Below, piece after piece: positions 24,383 to 32,746 of a DNA stretch of 64,000 bases. The stretch's first letter is position 1; every line of letters begins with the position of its first letter. A program made the position numbers and the translations under genes. The stretch is from Paenibacillus sinensis. Lineage in GTDB: Bacteria > Bacillota > Bacilli > Paenibacillales > Paenibacillaceae. The notes below the pieces were generated by a model that was given only the letters and a program-made list of their open reading frames with translations, did no database searches and was not told the origin of the DNA. Location of the stretch: assembly GCF_019904155.1 (NCBI RefSeq), contig NZ_JAHCMB010000187.1:1-64000 (forward strand). The letters run 5' to 3'.

Positions 24383-25414
24383 ATGCAGCTGCAAAAAATA
24401 TTCAACACCGAAGCGCCCAACCAATCGACCCGCATTATCGAAGGCGAATGCTCCGGCATCCTGAACTGGAACGACATCCGGATGCCGCATATGTATAAGC
24501 TCTACAAGGTACTGCTCCTGAACCACTGGATCGCGGACGAAATCCCGATGTCCAAGGACGCACAGCAGTTCCCGCTGCTGGAGGCCGAGGAACAGCGCGT
24601 GTTCAAGATCAACATCTCCCTGCTCGCCGTGCTGGATTCCATGCAGACCATGTTCGTGGGCGATGTGAAGCGGTATTTTACCGACTCCTCGCTGGAAGCC
24701 ATCTCGGCGATCATCGGGCAGCAGGAGGTCGTGCACAACCAGTCCTACTCCTATGTTCTCTCCTCTATCGTGTCCGAACAGGAGCAGAAGGACATCTTCG
24801 AATACTGGAAGCATGATCCGGTTCTGCTGGAGCGCAACCAGTTTATTTCGGAGATTTACCAGGTGTTCCGCGACAATCCGTCGCGGCAGAGCTTTTTCCA
24901 GGCGCTGGTGGCCGACCTGATTCTGGAAGGGATTTTCTTCTACAGCACGTTCGCCTTCTTCTACAACCTGGCCCGCGACCAGAAAATGATGGCGACCAGC
25001 CAGATGATCTCCTACATCCAGCGCGACGAGAACCAGCACTGCTACTTCTTCGCCGAAGTGTTCAAGCAGCTGCTCAAGGATTTCCCGGAGCTCGATACGA
25101 AAGAGAACATGGACTACGTGTACCGGACAATCGACCGCGCGGTGGAGCTTGAGACGAACTGGGCCTACTATACGCTGGGAAATGTGCGCGGCATCGATCT
25201 CGGCGAGCTTTCGGACTACATCAAATTCATCGCTAACAAGCGCCTGACCCTGATGGGGCTCGACAAGGCGTACCAGGGTGTGGACGTCAACTGCATGCCG
25301 TGGATCAAGCCTTTCTCCGATGAGGCGCTGAACGCGACGAAGACCGACTTCTTCGAGGCCAAATCCCGCAATTACGGCAAGGTCGGCGACGACAACGGCT
25401 TTGACGATCTGTAA
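24383..25414 (+). CDS. nrdB: class I ribonucleotide reductase, beta subunit
   Basis: 343 residues with RBS AAGGAG. Metal ligands can be placed as Asp in LAVLDSMQ, Glu and His in QQEVVHNQSYS (spaced ExxHxxxY, so the radical Tyr is present), Glu in ILEGIFFYS, and Glu/His in RDENQH. This supports a Tyr-radical enzyme (dimetal type not resolvable) rather than the Tyr-lacking class Ic. It follows nrdA by 71 bases and ends at a strong terminator. Confidence 0.93.
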   Translation: MQLQKIFNTEAPNQSTRIIEGECSGILNWNDIRMPHMYKLYKVLLLNHWIADEIPMSKDAQQFPLLEAEEQRVFKINISLLAVLDSMQTMFVGDVKRYFTDSSLEAISAIIGQQEVVHNQSYSYVLSSIVSEQEQKDIFEYWKHDPVLLERNQFISEIYQVFRDNPSRQSFFQALVADLILEGIFFYSTFAFFYNLARDQKMMATSQMISYIQRDENQHCYFFAEVFKQLLKDFPELDTKENMDYVYRTIDRAVELETNWAYYTLGNVRGIDLGELSDYIKFIANKRLTLMGLDKAYQGVDVNCMPWIKPFSDEALNATKTDFFEAKSRNYGKVGDDNGFDDL

Positions 25415-25463
25415 GCTGAAATAGGATAGCAAACCGTAGCACCACGTAATATTCGAGAAAAAA

Positions 25464-25505
25464 TAAAACGGATGCGCCCTTTTGCAGGGAGTGCATCCGT
25501 TTTTT
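25464..25505. terminator. bidirectional terminator between nrdB and ssuE-like gene
   Basis: AAACGGATGC pairs with GCATCCGTTT, flanked by an A-run on the left and T-run on the right, so it can serve both converging genes. Confidence 0.85.
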
Positions 25506-25558
25506 CAATAGTTGCGGTTCATTGCTTATCACCAGTTGCAGGTTCATTGCTTATAAAT

Positions 25559-26107
25559 TCACTTCTTCCGCGCAGCCTTAAGCTCCGTCTCCTCTGTAAA
25601 TTCGCCGAGCGCATTATCCAGACGCAGCTTCAGTTCCTCCGCGATTTCGACCGTACCCTGGTCGGTCCGCACCACCTGCGAATCGACGGCGTACACGCCG
25701 CCGAGAATATGGCGGGCGCCCAGCACGGACAGCACCGGCTTCAGCGCATAATCGATCGTGAGCAGATGCGCGAGGCTGCCGCCCATAAAGAGGGGAAGCA
25801 CGATCTTGCCGGCAAGCCCCTTCTGGGGAATCAGGTCGAGGAACGTCTTCAGCACCCCGGTATAGGAGGCTTTGTAGACAGGGCTGACCACGATCAGCGC
25901 ATCCGCTTCGGCCACAAGGCCGTTCGCCTTCACAATAGACTCGCTTTCGAACTTCGTATGAATCAGATCCTCTGGCGGAAGCTCCGCCACGTTGATGACA
26001 TCGACTTCAAAGCCTTTGCCGGCAAGCGTGGTCTTCGCGTACTCGATCACCGCATTGATCCGCGACACCAGGGACGGGGTTCCGTTAATGAGCACAACCT
26101 TGGGCAT
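25559..26107 (-). CDS. ssuE: SsuE-family NAD(P)H-dependent FMN reductase
   Basis: 182 residues. ATG 26107 has RBS AGAGGTG; the longer frame upstream lacks one. The flavodoxin-like start MPKVVLINGTPSLVSR and the stretch SPVYKASYTGVLKTFLDLIP are hallmarks of SsuE, which supplies FMNH2 to alkanesulfonate monooxygenase. A C-terminal acidic/basic tail follows (EETELKAARKK). No ssuD or sulfonate transporter genes are nearby, so the partner enzyme is unknown, though sulfate uptake genes lie 17 kb away. Confidence 0.82.
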   Translation of the reverse strand: MPKVVLINGTPSLVSRINAVIEYAKTTLAGKGFEVDVINVAELPPEDLIHTKFESESIVKANGLVAEADALIVVSPVYKASYTGVLKTFLDLIPQKGLAGKIVLPLFMGGSLAHLLTIDYALKPVLSVLGARHILGGVYAVDSQVVRTDQGTVEIAEELKLRLDNALGEFTEETELKAARKK

Positions 26108-26201
26108 GTTCGCACCTCTTCTTCTCTGGCATTCCAGCTCTTTTGAATCAAATTTTAAATAAATCCTAACAAAGCGTTTCCCCGCTGTCAATGAAGGCCC
26201 C

Positions 26202-26230
26202 TTGCCTTGCCGTCCTCTTCGCGTTATACT
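26202..26230 (+). promoter_or_regulatory. promoter of the T-box/serS transcript
   Basis: TTGCCT (26202-26207) and TATACT (26225-26230) are separated by 17 bases, and the T-box leader begins directly downstream. Confidence 0.6.
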
Positions 26231-26236
26231 AAACGG

Positions 26237-26460
26237 CAACATCACATCCCGATTAGGCCCATGACCGGCATCCAACCGCGAGGCGTTCTCGACCAGGGCG
26301 GCAGTTGATCCGCTCTCTAAGTTAACCGGGTTTCGCCCGTTACCGCGAAGACCAAAGAGGATCGAACCGGCGCTTGCAAGTTAAGAAGTGAACGATTCGG
26401 TCAACCTGGGTGGCACCGCGAGCTGACGCTCCTCGTCCCATGGATGAGGGCGTTTTTTGC
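26237..26460 (+). promoter_or_regulatory. T-box leader with terminator
   Basis: The conserved T-box GGGTGGCACCGCGAG occurs at about 26410, followed by terminator ACGC...CTCGTCC/GGATGAGGGCGT and TTTTTT (about 26427-26457). Upstream stems include ACCGGG/CCCGTT. By position it reads uncharged tRNA-Ser for the serS gene. I could not place the specifier codon with confidence. Confidence 0.88.
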
Positions 26461-26489
26461 ATTTTTTTAACAAAAAGGAGCGAGCGGTT

Positions 26490-27788
26490 ATGCTGGACAT
26501 GGGGTTTATTCGGGACAATCAGGAACTGGTGAGAGTGACAGCGGAGCGCAAAAGAGTGGATTTCCCCCTGGAGGAGCTGCTGAAGAAAGATAATGAACGC
26601 CGGAAACTGCTCCGTGAAACGGAGGAGCTTAGAGCGCAGCGCAATACGCTGACCCGGGAAGTGGAATCGCAGCTGCGGCGCGGGAACCGGGCGGAGGCTG
26701 AGGAGTTCAAGGCACAGGTGCGGGCAATCGGCGGCAGACTGGCGGAGACGGAGACGGGGCTGGCGGAAGCCGAGTCGCGGGTAAAGGAACTGCTGCTGCT
26801 GGCGCCGAATCCCGTGTCGGCGGATACGCCCATCGGAGCAAGCGACAAGGACAATGTGGGGCTGCGCCGGTGCGGGGAGCCGGCGGTGTTTGATTTTGCG
26901 GTCCGGGATCATGTGGAGCTTGGGGAACTGCACGGCATGATCGACATTCCCCGGGGCGTCAAAGCGGGCGGAGCCCGCAGCTACACGCTGAAGGGTGACG
27001 GGCTGTACCTCCACCTCGCCGTTCAGCGGCTGGCGATTGATGTGCTGACGGAGCGGGGCTTCACGGTCATGGACGTTCCGTCGATCGTGCGGCCGGAGAC
27101 GCTGGAGCGGACCGGCTTCTTCCCCGGCGGAATGGATCAGACGTATGAGTTGGCCGGAGAGAACCGCTGGCTGGCGGGCACCTCGGAGGTGCCGCTCGTG
27201 TCGCTGTACAGCGACGAGGTGATCGATGTGACCGAGCCGGTGCGGCTCGGGGGAATGTCGGTCTGCTTCCGGCGCGAGGTCGGCTCGGCCGGACGGGATG
27301 TGCGCGGACTATACCGCGTCCATCAGTTCTCGAAGATCGAGCAGGTCGTGCTCTGCGAGGGCGACCCGCAAGTGTCGGAGGCGATGCTGCAGGAGATTCT
27401 CGCGAACGCGGAGCACATTTTGCAGCTGCTGGAGCTGCCCTACCGGGTCGTGGCGGTCTGCACCGGCGATATGTCGCTGAAGACGCACAAGCAGTACGAC
27501 ATCGAGACCTGGATGCCGGGAAGAAGCGCGTACGGCGAGACGCATTCGGCGTCGAACCTGCTGGATTTCCAGGCGCGGCGCTCGAACATCCGCTACCAGG
27601 GAGCGGACGGCAAGCTGCGCTACTGCCATACGCTCAACAACACGGCGGCCGCGACGCCGCGCCTCCTGATCCCGCTGCTGGAGAACCATCAGCGGGAAGA
27701 CGGCTCGATCTACATTCCGCAGGCGCTGCGGAAATACCTGGACGGCCGGGAGCTTCTCCCCGCTCCGGCTCCGCCCGCGGAGGCATGA
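26490..27788 (+). CDS. serS: seryl-tRNA synthetase, divergent form
   Basis: 432 residues from ATG 26490 (RBS AAGGAGCG, family start MLDMGFIRDN). The N-terminal coiled-coil arm spans about 30-110. The class II core has motif 2 SVCFRREVGSAGRDVRGLYR and an end that reads ETHSASNLLDFQARR, then LRYCHTLNNTAAATPRLLIP, then ENHQREDGSIYIP. The last parts differ from the usual EISSCSN and HTLNGSGLAVGRT, so this is a divergent type, possibly a second SerRS kept for stress or for resistance to seryl-tRNA-synthetase inhibitors. It is controlled by a T-box. Whether another serS exists lies outside the window. Confidence 0.88.
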   Translation: MLDMGFIRDNQELVRVTAERKRVDFPLEELLKKDNERRKLLRETEELRAQRNTLTREVESQLRRGNRAEAEEFKAQVRAIGGRLAETETGLAEAESRVKELLLLAPNPVSADTPIGASDKDNVGLRRCGEPAVFDFAVRDHVELGELHGMIDIPRGVKAGGARSYTLKGDGLYLHLAVQRLAIDVLTERGFTVMDVPSIVRPETLERTGFFPGGMDQTYELAGENRWLAGTSEVPLVSLYSDEVIDVTEPVRLGGMSVCFRREVGSAGRDVRGLYRVHQFSKIEQVVLCEGDPQVSEAMLQEILANAEHILQLLELPYRVVAVCTGDMSLKTHKQYDIETWMPGRSAYGETHSASNLLDFQARRSNIRYQGADGKLRYCHTLNNTAAATPRLLIPLLENHQREDGSIYIPQALRKYLDGRELLPAPAPPAEA

Positions 27789-27882
27789 TGGCTCCGGCTG
27801 CGGAGGCGTGACAGCCGCGGCTGCAATCGACGACTGCGACTACGGAGGCGTAATGGCCGCGACGCATTCGGCTTAATCCTAA

Positions 27883-27921
27883 AAGCCCGTATCTCGCATT
27901 TCATGAGATACGGGCTTGTTT
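27883..27921 (+). terminator. terminator after serS
   Basis: AAGCCCGTATCTC pairs with GAGATACGGGCTT, followed by GTTTATG. The remaining sequence to 28075 holds no gene. Confidence 0.75.
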
Positions 27922-28075
27922 ATGTGAGTATGAGCGATTTGAATATGCGTAGCCAGCGGGGAAATCCGCCTTTTTACGCCGAACTAGAACCAGTACCTCG
28001 GCTCATTTAACTCGCTGGTTCAACGATCTCGATTGATGCAGCTGCCAGGCTCGCACTTTCTAAATCATTAAATCG

Positions 28076-28879
28076 CTAATTCCGCTGCCGCTCCATCCAG
28101 CGGACGGCATAGTCCACGATTCCCCGCTGGGACATCAGCCGGGCGGGCGCCGCGGCGACGCTGCCGTGCTTCACCCCGCCGGTCTCGCGCTCATAGTCTT
28201 CGCCGATCCCGGGAAAGTCGTCCGAGTTCCACTCCAGATCCGGGAAAAGCGCCCAGCGGCGGACCCCGTCTTCGGAGACCGGCGCGCCGGCTGTTATTTC
28301 TTTCCGGCCGGGATAAGCAGCGCGGTGCTCGGACAGATGCATGGAGGTGTTATTGCCGTGGCCGACGCCGAGCAGCAGCACCATGGCGTCCAGCTCGTAC
28401 AGTCGTCCAAGCGGCGAATGCTCGCCCAGGCCGTAGGCCAGTTCATGGCCGGCGGTGACCGCCTCGGCATGTCTGCCCCGTGCGGCGAAGGAGTACAGCG
28501 GGTGGGCGCTGCGCTTCACGCCTGACTGCTTGCGGAAGCATTCCGGGATGACGCCCATCGCGCGGGGCATGGTCAAATCCGGATCATAAGGCGGCATTTC
28601 CGCCCGGATCGTCTCCCACCACGCTTCCGGAACGGGCGGTCTGCTCCAGCCTGACGGATCGGTGAGGTCGGTCGTATGCGTCGGCATCACCAGCGTTCCG
28701 TCCGCCCCGAGCGCCTCCTCCAGGGCCAGGATGACGGCGGCGGGACCGCCCGCCACCCATTCTCCGAGCAATTTGAAGGAGGAATGCAGCAGCACCGTCA
28801 TTCCCTCCTGGACGCCAAGCTCGCGGAAATCCTCCGCCAAAGTCGATACCGTAATCAAGGTTCCCGAGATTTCGTTCAT
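28076..28879 (-). CDS. AAC(3)-family aminoglycoside N-acetyltransferase-like protein
   Basis: 267 residues, RBS GGAGTGTG. Family features are LHSSFKLLGEWVAGG (about 31), LVMPTHTTDLTDPS, TMPRAMGVIPE, SAHPLYSFAARG, LLLGVGHGNNTSMHLSEH and a C-terminal MSQRGIVDYAVRW. AAC(3) enzymes transfer acetyl from acetyl-CoA to the 3-amino group of 2-deoxystreptamine antibiotics; the broader family, including YokD of Bacillus, has members with unknown substrates. Resistance is therefore possible but not implied. It stands alone. Confidence 0.85.
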   Translation of the reverse strand: MNEISGTLITVSTLAEDFRELGVQEGMTVLLHSSFKLLGEWVAGGPAAVILALEEALGADGTLVMPTHTTDLTDPSGWSRPPVPEAWWETIRAEMPPYDPDLTMPRAMGVIPECFRKQSGVKRSAHPLYSFAARGRHAEAVTAGHELAYGLGEHSPLGRLYELDAMVLLLGVGHGNNTSMHLSEHRAAYPGRKEITAGAPVSEDGVRRWALFPDLEWNSDDFPGIGEDYERETGGVKHGSVAAAPARLMSQRGIVDYAVRWMERQRN

Positions 28880-29046
28880 GGTTCACACTCCAATCGATGT
28901 ATAAGATCCCGGTTGCCCTCTCGCCTTAATTTTCAATTGTTCGATCTGCCAATCGGCATAAGCCGCCGACCGTCTGGGCAGTCCTCCAGACCGGATCTGT
29001 GCCTTTACCACTTTACCAGTTCAGTTAACAGTCCCGTAAGAGGCAA

Positions 29047-29610
29047 CTATCTGGAAGCCGAGCGCGGCCCGGTTACCCCGCCCGCCGTATGCGAGACATC
29101 CGGCGTCACCCGGAAGTACCGCTGACACGACGGAAGAAGCGCAGCGATCTGAATCAGCAGCCCGATCGTCATATACAGGACATGGATCACCGCCACGGCG
29201 TCCATAATATACGTCTCCACCATAATCCAGATAATCTGTCCGAAACCAACATACAGGGCCAGCGTCCAGGTGGCATGCAGCTCTTTGAACGGATTGATTG
29301 CATCCGCCCAGGACCACTGAGGTCTGCGGACAAGCCCGTACACCACCAGAAGCGGCAGCAGACCGAATACAACGAGCAGCAGAATGCCGGGGATCAGAAA
29401 GTCGTCAAATGGTGACCGTTTCAGCATCTCATCCATCGGCATGCCCAACTGTTTTCCAGACGGGGCAATAATGAGCGCCACCCCTCCGCCTATGGCCCCT
29501 ACTCCCAGAAATACAAGCAGCACATACAAAAACGTCACAGCCTTCGGTCTTTTTCCGCCTGTGCGGATTGAGTTCGTCCTGTCTCCACCTGCTCTTGCGT
29601 TCTCGTTCAT
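29047..29610 (-). CDS. integral membrane protein, four predicted helices
   Basis: 187 residues from ATG 29610 (RBS GAGGA at 11 bases); earlier in-frame starts lack a better site. Hydrophobic segments lie at about 25-45 (FLYVLLVFLGVGAIGGGVAL), 70-90 (IPGILLLVVFGLLPLLVVYG), 115-135 (LALYVGFGQIIWIMVE) and 140-158. The pattern and the WSWADAINPF stretch between helices resemble small uncharacterised membrane proteins of Paenibacillus. No function can be given. Confidence 0.65.
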   Translation of the reverse strand: MNENARAGGDRTNSIRTGGKRPKAVTFLYVLLVFLGVGAIGGGVALIIAPSGKQLGMPMDEMLKRSPFDDFLIPGILLLVVFGLLPLLVVYGLVRRPQWSWADAINPFKELHATWTLALYVGFGQIIWIMVETYIMDAVAVIHVLYMTIGLLIQIAALLPSCQRYFRVTPDVSHTAGGVTGPRSASR

Positions 29611-29966
29611 CTGATCGTGTCCTCGCTTTCGCTCTTGAAATGGGCGGCCCTTAAGATGAGCGGTCATCGGTTCTGCTACCATTATACCGGATTCCGGCTC
29701 AAGTCTCTGAGACCTCGATTACATTCGCATTTTGCATTAATCCATGGAGTGATTTCAAAACAACAATATATAGATCAGAATGATGCTATTTGTCTGCATC
29801 TTGGACCATCAAGCGTTCAAAATCAGATGATGCAATACACTCACATTTTCGAAAAGAAAGGGCAAATCGGTGTGATTATCCGCACTTTGCGTTATACTGG
29901 ATGAAGCTGGATTTCATATTACCAAAAACGAGGTGACCGGGCGCGGCCAAGCCGCCGCTCTGAACG
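29611..29966. other. intergenic region between the divergent membrane and HNH genes
   Basis: 356 bases, more AT-rich than its flanks. TATACT at 29893-29898 with a poor TGTGAT -35 could be the promoter of the HNH gene. A GAGGTGA at about 29930 is too far from its ATG to serve as RBS. Short frames here look accidental. Confidence 0.4.
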
Positions 29967-31034
29967 ATGCCTATAGTATCCATAGATCAATCCGCAACGA
30001 AACGATGCGCCTACTGCCTTCAGGACAAACCGCTCTCGGAATTCCGCAAAAGAACCGGCCGGCGCTCCAAAGGCGACTCCCGTCGCGGAGCTTGCCGGGA
30101 ATGCCGGAAGCACCGCGAATCCGGGACGCCTGACAAGAGCGTCCCGGCAGCGGCGGCGCAGCAAGCCCAGGCTGCGCCGGTCTCCGAGCCGGCGGCATCC
30201 CGCCGGCAGACAGCGCTCGCCGCGAAGCCCGGCGAGGCTTCGCAGGCTGCGCCGAGTTCTCCGGCGCAGCAAGCAGAAGCAGGAGCCGCCGAGCCGGGCG
30301 GCTCCACAGAGCGGGAGCCCGCCGCATCGCCCGGGCTCCCGGCGGAAGCGGGCGGGGGCGACGCTCCCCGCCGCAAGCGGCGACGCGGCCGGCGGAAGCG
30401 CGGCCGTGCAGCTGCCGCGCCCGAGGGCTTGCCCGGCAGCGGCGCGGCTCCTGCGGCGCCCGAGCCGGAGAGCGCGGGGCCGCCGGACTCCGCCCAGCCG
30501 CAGGCTCCCGCTGCGCCGGTCCGGCGGAAACGTAAACGGTCCCGCCGGAAAGCCGCTGCCGAGCGGAAGCTGCATGCTTCCGCAGCCGAGGCTGCACCGA
30601 AGCCGCTGCCGAGGGCGGAGCCAACTCCGCCGCTTCAGCGCCCGCGCGGGCCGAAGCCTGCGCCGGACGATATTTCGGCGCTCATGCCTTCGAAGCAGGG
30701 CATGATTCTGATGCGCGGGCACAGCGACAAGGGCCGGCGGTGGCACCAGGAGATTGACCTGGAGCTCGCCGTTACGCTCGTCCGCGAGCAGGCGGCCATT
30801 GTCGTCGGCCGGAGGACGATCCGCCGGCTGTACAGCAACAAGGACTTCCGCAAGTTTATCCTGACACGGGACCGGTATACCTGCCACTTCTGCGGACAGT
30901 ATGGCGATACGATCGACCATCTGCTTCCCCGGGCCAAGGGCGGCCATACGACGCCGCTGAACTGCGTCTGTGCCTGCAATCTGTGCAATCAGGCCAAAGC
31001 CGACCAACTGGTCGATGAATTTATGGGAAAATAG
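29967..31034 (+). CDS. HNH endonuclease with N-terminal zinc knuckle and long basic disordered linker
   Basis: 355 residues from ATG 29967; no clear RBS is next to it, and a stop two codons upstream limits the start. Residues 14-45 carry CxxC...CxxC (CAYC and CRECRK), a zinc knuckle. About 50-225 is Ala/Pro/Glu-rich with runs of basic residues (RRKRRRGRRKRGR, RRKRKRSRRK) and very GC-rich codons, surely disordered and probably nucleic-acid binding. The C-terminus is an HNH nuclease: RDRYTCHFCGQYGDTIDHLLPR, KGGHTTPLNCVCACNLCN. Role unknown; many such HNH proteins are chromosomal and not linked to phage. Confidence 0.8.
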   Translation: MPIVSIDQSATKRCAYCLQDKPLSEFRKRTGRRSKGDSRRGACRECRKHRESGTPDKSVPAAAAQQAQAAPVSEPAASRRQTALAAKPGEASQAAPSSPAQQAEAGAAEPGGSTEREPAASPGLPAEAGGGDAPRRKRRRGRRKRGRAAAAPEGLPGSGAAPAAPEPESAGPPDSAQPQAPAAPVRRKRKRSRRKAAAERKLHASAAEAAPKPLPRAEPTPPLQRPRGPKPAPDDISALMPSKQGMILMRGHSDKGRRWHQEIDLELAVTLVREQAAIVVGRRTIRRLYSNKDFRKFILTRDRYTCHFCGQYGDTIDHLLPRAKGGHTTPLNCVCACNLCNQAKADQLVDEFMGK

Positions 31035-31136
31035 CGCGGCGCCAAAACGCCCCATCCCTTACGCCGCGTTCCGTGAAGGAGCGGTGCGTAAAGGATGGGG
31101 CGCTGCCGCATCTGGCCAGGCGGGGCTGCCATCGAT

Positions 31137-31337
31137 TTAGGACGAGCTTACAATATGCTTGACCCGGCCGACCTGGCCGCTCGTCAGCCTCACTTTGATG
31201 CCATGAGGGTGACGGGGCGAATTCGTCAAAATATCCTTGACCGTGCCTCGGGTCAGCTTGCCGGTAGGCTGATCCTGCTTCAGCACGATGTCCACTTCGA
31301 GGCCGGGACGAATGTCCGCCCGGTTCTGTCCGTTCAT
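31137..31337 (-). CDS. ywbE: YwbE family protein
   Basis: 66 residues from ATG 31337 with RBS GGAGGGGA. It starts MNGQNRADIRPGLEVDIVLK and continues through TRGTVKDILTNSPRHPHGIKV to GRVKHIV, which is the whole YwbE (DUF2196) family. The fold is a small beta barrel of unknown function, cytoplasmic. It converges on the HNH gene and is divergent from the next small gene. Confidence 0.9.
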   Translation of the reverse strand: MNGQNRADIRPGLEVDIVLKQDQPTGKLTRGTVKDILTNSPRHPHGIKVRLTSGQVGRVKHIVSSS

Positions 31338-31390
31338 GAAATCCCCTCCTTCCCGGATGTACATCATAGCGAATAAAGGATGAGAAGGCC

Positions 31391-31693
31391 ATGGCTTTTG
31401 GTGTGAAAAAAGAAGAACTGAACCGCTGGAAACAGGCGGTCCTTAGCGGGGAGATCGCCTTCCTGACCCATTACTGGCTGGACCCGCGATTCCCCGGGAT
31501 TACAACGGTGACCAAGGTGGGGTGCAGCGACCTGGATCGCCTCGCAGCCTGGTGCAGGGACAATGGGCTGCCCCCTCAGTATATCCACAATCGTACGCCC
31601 TTCCCGCACTTCGACCTGATCGGCGAGAAGCAGCCGGAGATTCTAAGACGCGAAGGGCAGTGGGAGCAGCTCCGCCGATTCAGGCTGCTGTAA
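31391..31693 (+). CDS. conserved hypothetical protein, YneQ-like
   Basis: 100 residues. It starts MAFGVKKEELNRWKQAV and contains GEIAFLTHYWLDPRFPG, TVTKVGCSD and YIHNRTPFPHFDLIGEKQ. This pattern matches a short Bacillales family I recall as YneQ; no function is known. An RBS-like GATGAGAAGG precedes the ATG. It is divergent from ywbE. Confidence 0.75.
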   Translation: MAFGVKKEELNRWKQAVLSGEIAFLTHYWLDPRFPGITTVTKVGCSDLDRLAAWCRDNGLPPQYIHNRTPFPHFDLIGEKQPEILRREGQWEQLRRFRLL

Positions 31694-31846
31694 GTGCCGT
31701 GAAGGCCTCAGTGCCTGTCCGGGTCCGGCCGTGCTCTCGCTGATCCATCATCTTCCGCAGCAGAGATCGCTAAGCTTAAGCATCTACGCATCTGTCCGTG
31801 AATCAGGGCTCCAGCCGGGACGCCGAGCGCCCGTTATCCGTTCCGC

Positions 31847-32746
31847 TCAGGACTCCTGCGTACGTTCGCGGCGGCTTCCCCGCAGATCCTCCATAATCTT
31901 GCGGCCCGTCGGCGTCTGGGCAAGCCCGCCGCCGGCGGTCTCACGGTGCTTCTCGGGCATCGAAGAGCCGACCTCCAGCATCACCTTGATCACCTCGTCG
32001 GACGGAATAACGCTGCGCACGCCAGCCAGCGCCATATCCGCGGCGGCGAGGGCCGTCACGGCTCCAAAGCCGTTCCGGACGATGCAGGGGATTTCAACCA
32101 GCCCGCCTACGGGATCGCAGATGAGGCCGAGCGTATTCTTCAGCGCCAGTCCCACGGCATGCACAGCCTGGGCGGGAGAACCGCCGCGCAGCTCGGTAAG
32201 CGCACCGGCTGCCATTCCGATCGCCGAGCCGACCTCGGCCTGGCAGCCTCCCTCCGCTCCGGAGACAAAGGAGTTGTTGGCAATGACGTACCCGATGGCT
32301 CCGGCCGCGAACAGGCCGTAGGTCATCTTATCGTCATCCCAGCCGAACCGCTCCTGACAGCTCAAGAATACGCCGGGAATAATGCCGCACGAGCCGGCCG
32401 TCGGCGTGGCGATAATGCGTCCCATCGAAGCGTTGACCTCGGAGACCGCCAGCGCATAGGCCATCGCCTGACCGGCCGGACCGCCGAGCGACGATTCACC
32501 AGTGGCATTGTAGGCGCCCACACGCTGGGCGTCAAGTCCGGTCAGCCCGCTGCGCGAGGTCGTGTTCTCCGTCATGCCGCGCCTCACGGCTTCCTTCATG
32601 ACGCCGTAATATTCCTTCATTTTGGCGAATTCGGCGTCCGCGGGACGTCCCGATTCCACACTCTGCTCTTCCAGCATCAGCGCGCCGATTCCTGTATTCC
32701 GCTCTGCCGCCAGCGCCGCAAGCTGGCTTAACGTTTGAAAATTCAT
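31847..32746 (-). CDS. sdaAA: L-serine dehydratase, iron-sulfur-dependent, alpha subunit
   Basis: 299 residues; the start overlaps the sdaAB stop by four bases. Family parts are TENTTSRSGLTGLDAQRV, MGRIIATPTAGSCGIIPGV, SGAEGGCQAEVGSA, GLICDPVGGLVEIPC and SVIPSDEVIKVM. Cysteines in the last three stretches and near CGIIPG bind the 4Fe-4S cluster. With SdaAB it converts L-serine to pyruvate and ammonia in the cytoplasm. Confidence 0.93.
   Translation of the reverse strand: MNFQTLSQLAALAAERNTGIGALMLEEQSVESGRPADAEFAKMKEYYGVMKEAVRRGMTENTTSRSGLTGLDAQRVGAYNATGESSLGGPAGQAMAYALAVSEVNASMGRIIATPTAGSCGIIPGVFLSCQERFGWDDDKMTYGLFAAGAIGYVIANNSFVSGAEGGCQAEVGSAIGMAAGALTELRGGSPAQAVHAVGLALKNTLGLICDPVGGLVEIPCIVRNGFGAVTALAAADMALAGVRSVIPSDEVIKVMLEVGSSMPEKHRETAGGGLAQTPTGRKIMEDLRGSRRERTQES

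Noticed and set aside
26237..26400. Attempt to name the T-box specifier codon
   Set aside because: The stem I landmarks were not clear enough; calling a codon would be a guess.
29617..29904. 95-codon ORF in the gap before the HNH gene
   Set aside because: No RBS, and composition unlike neighbouring genes.
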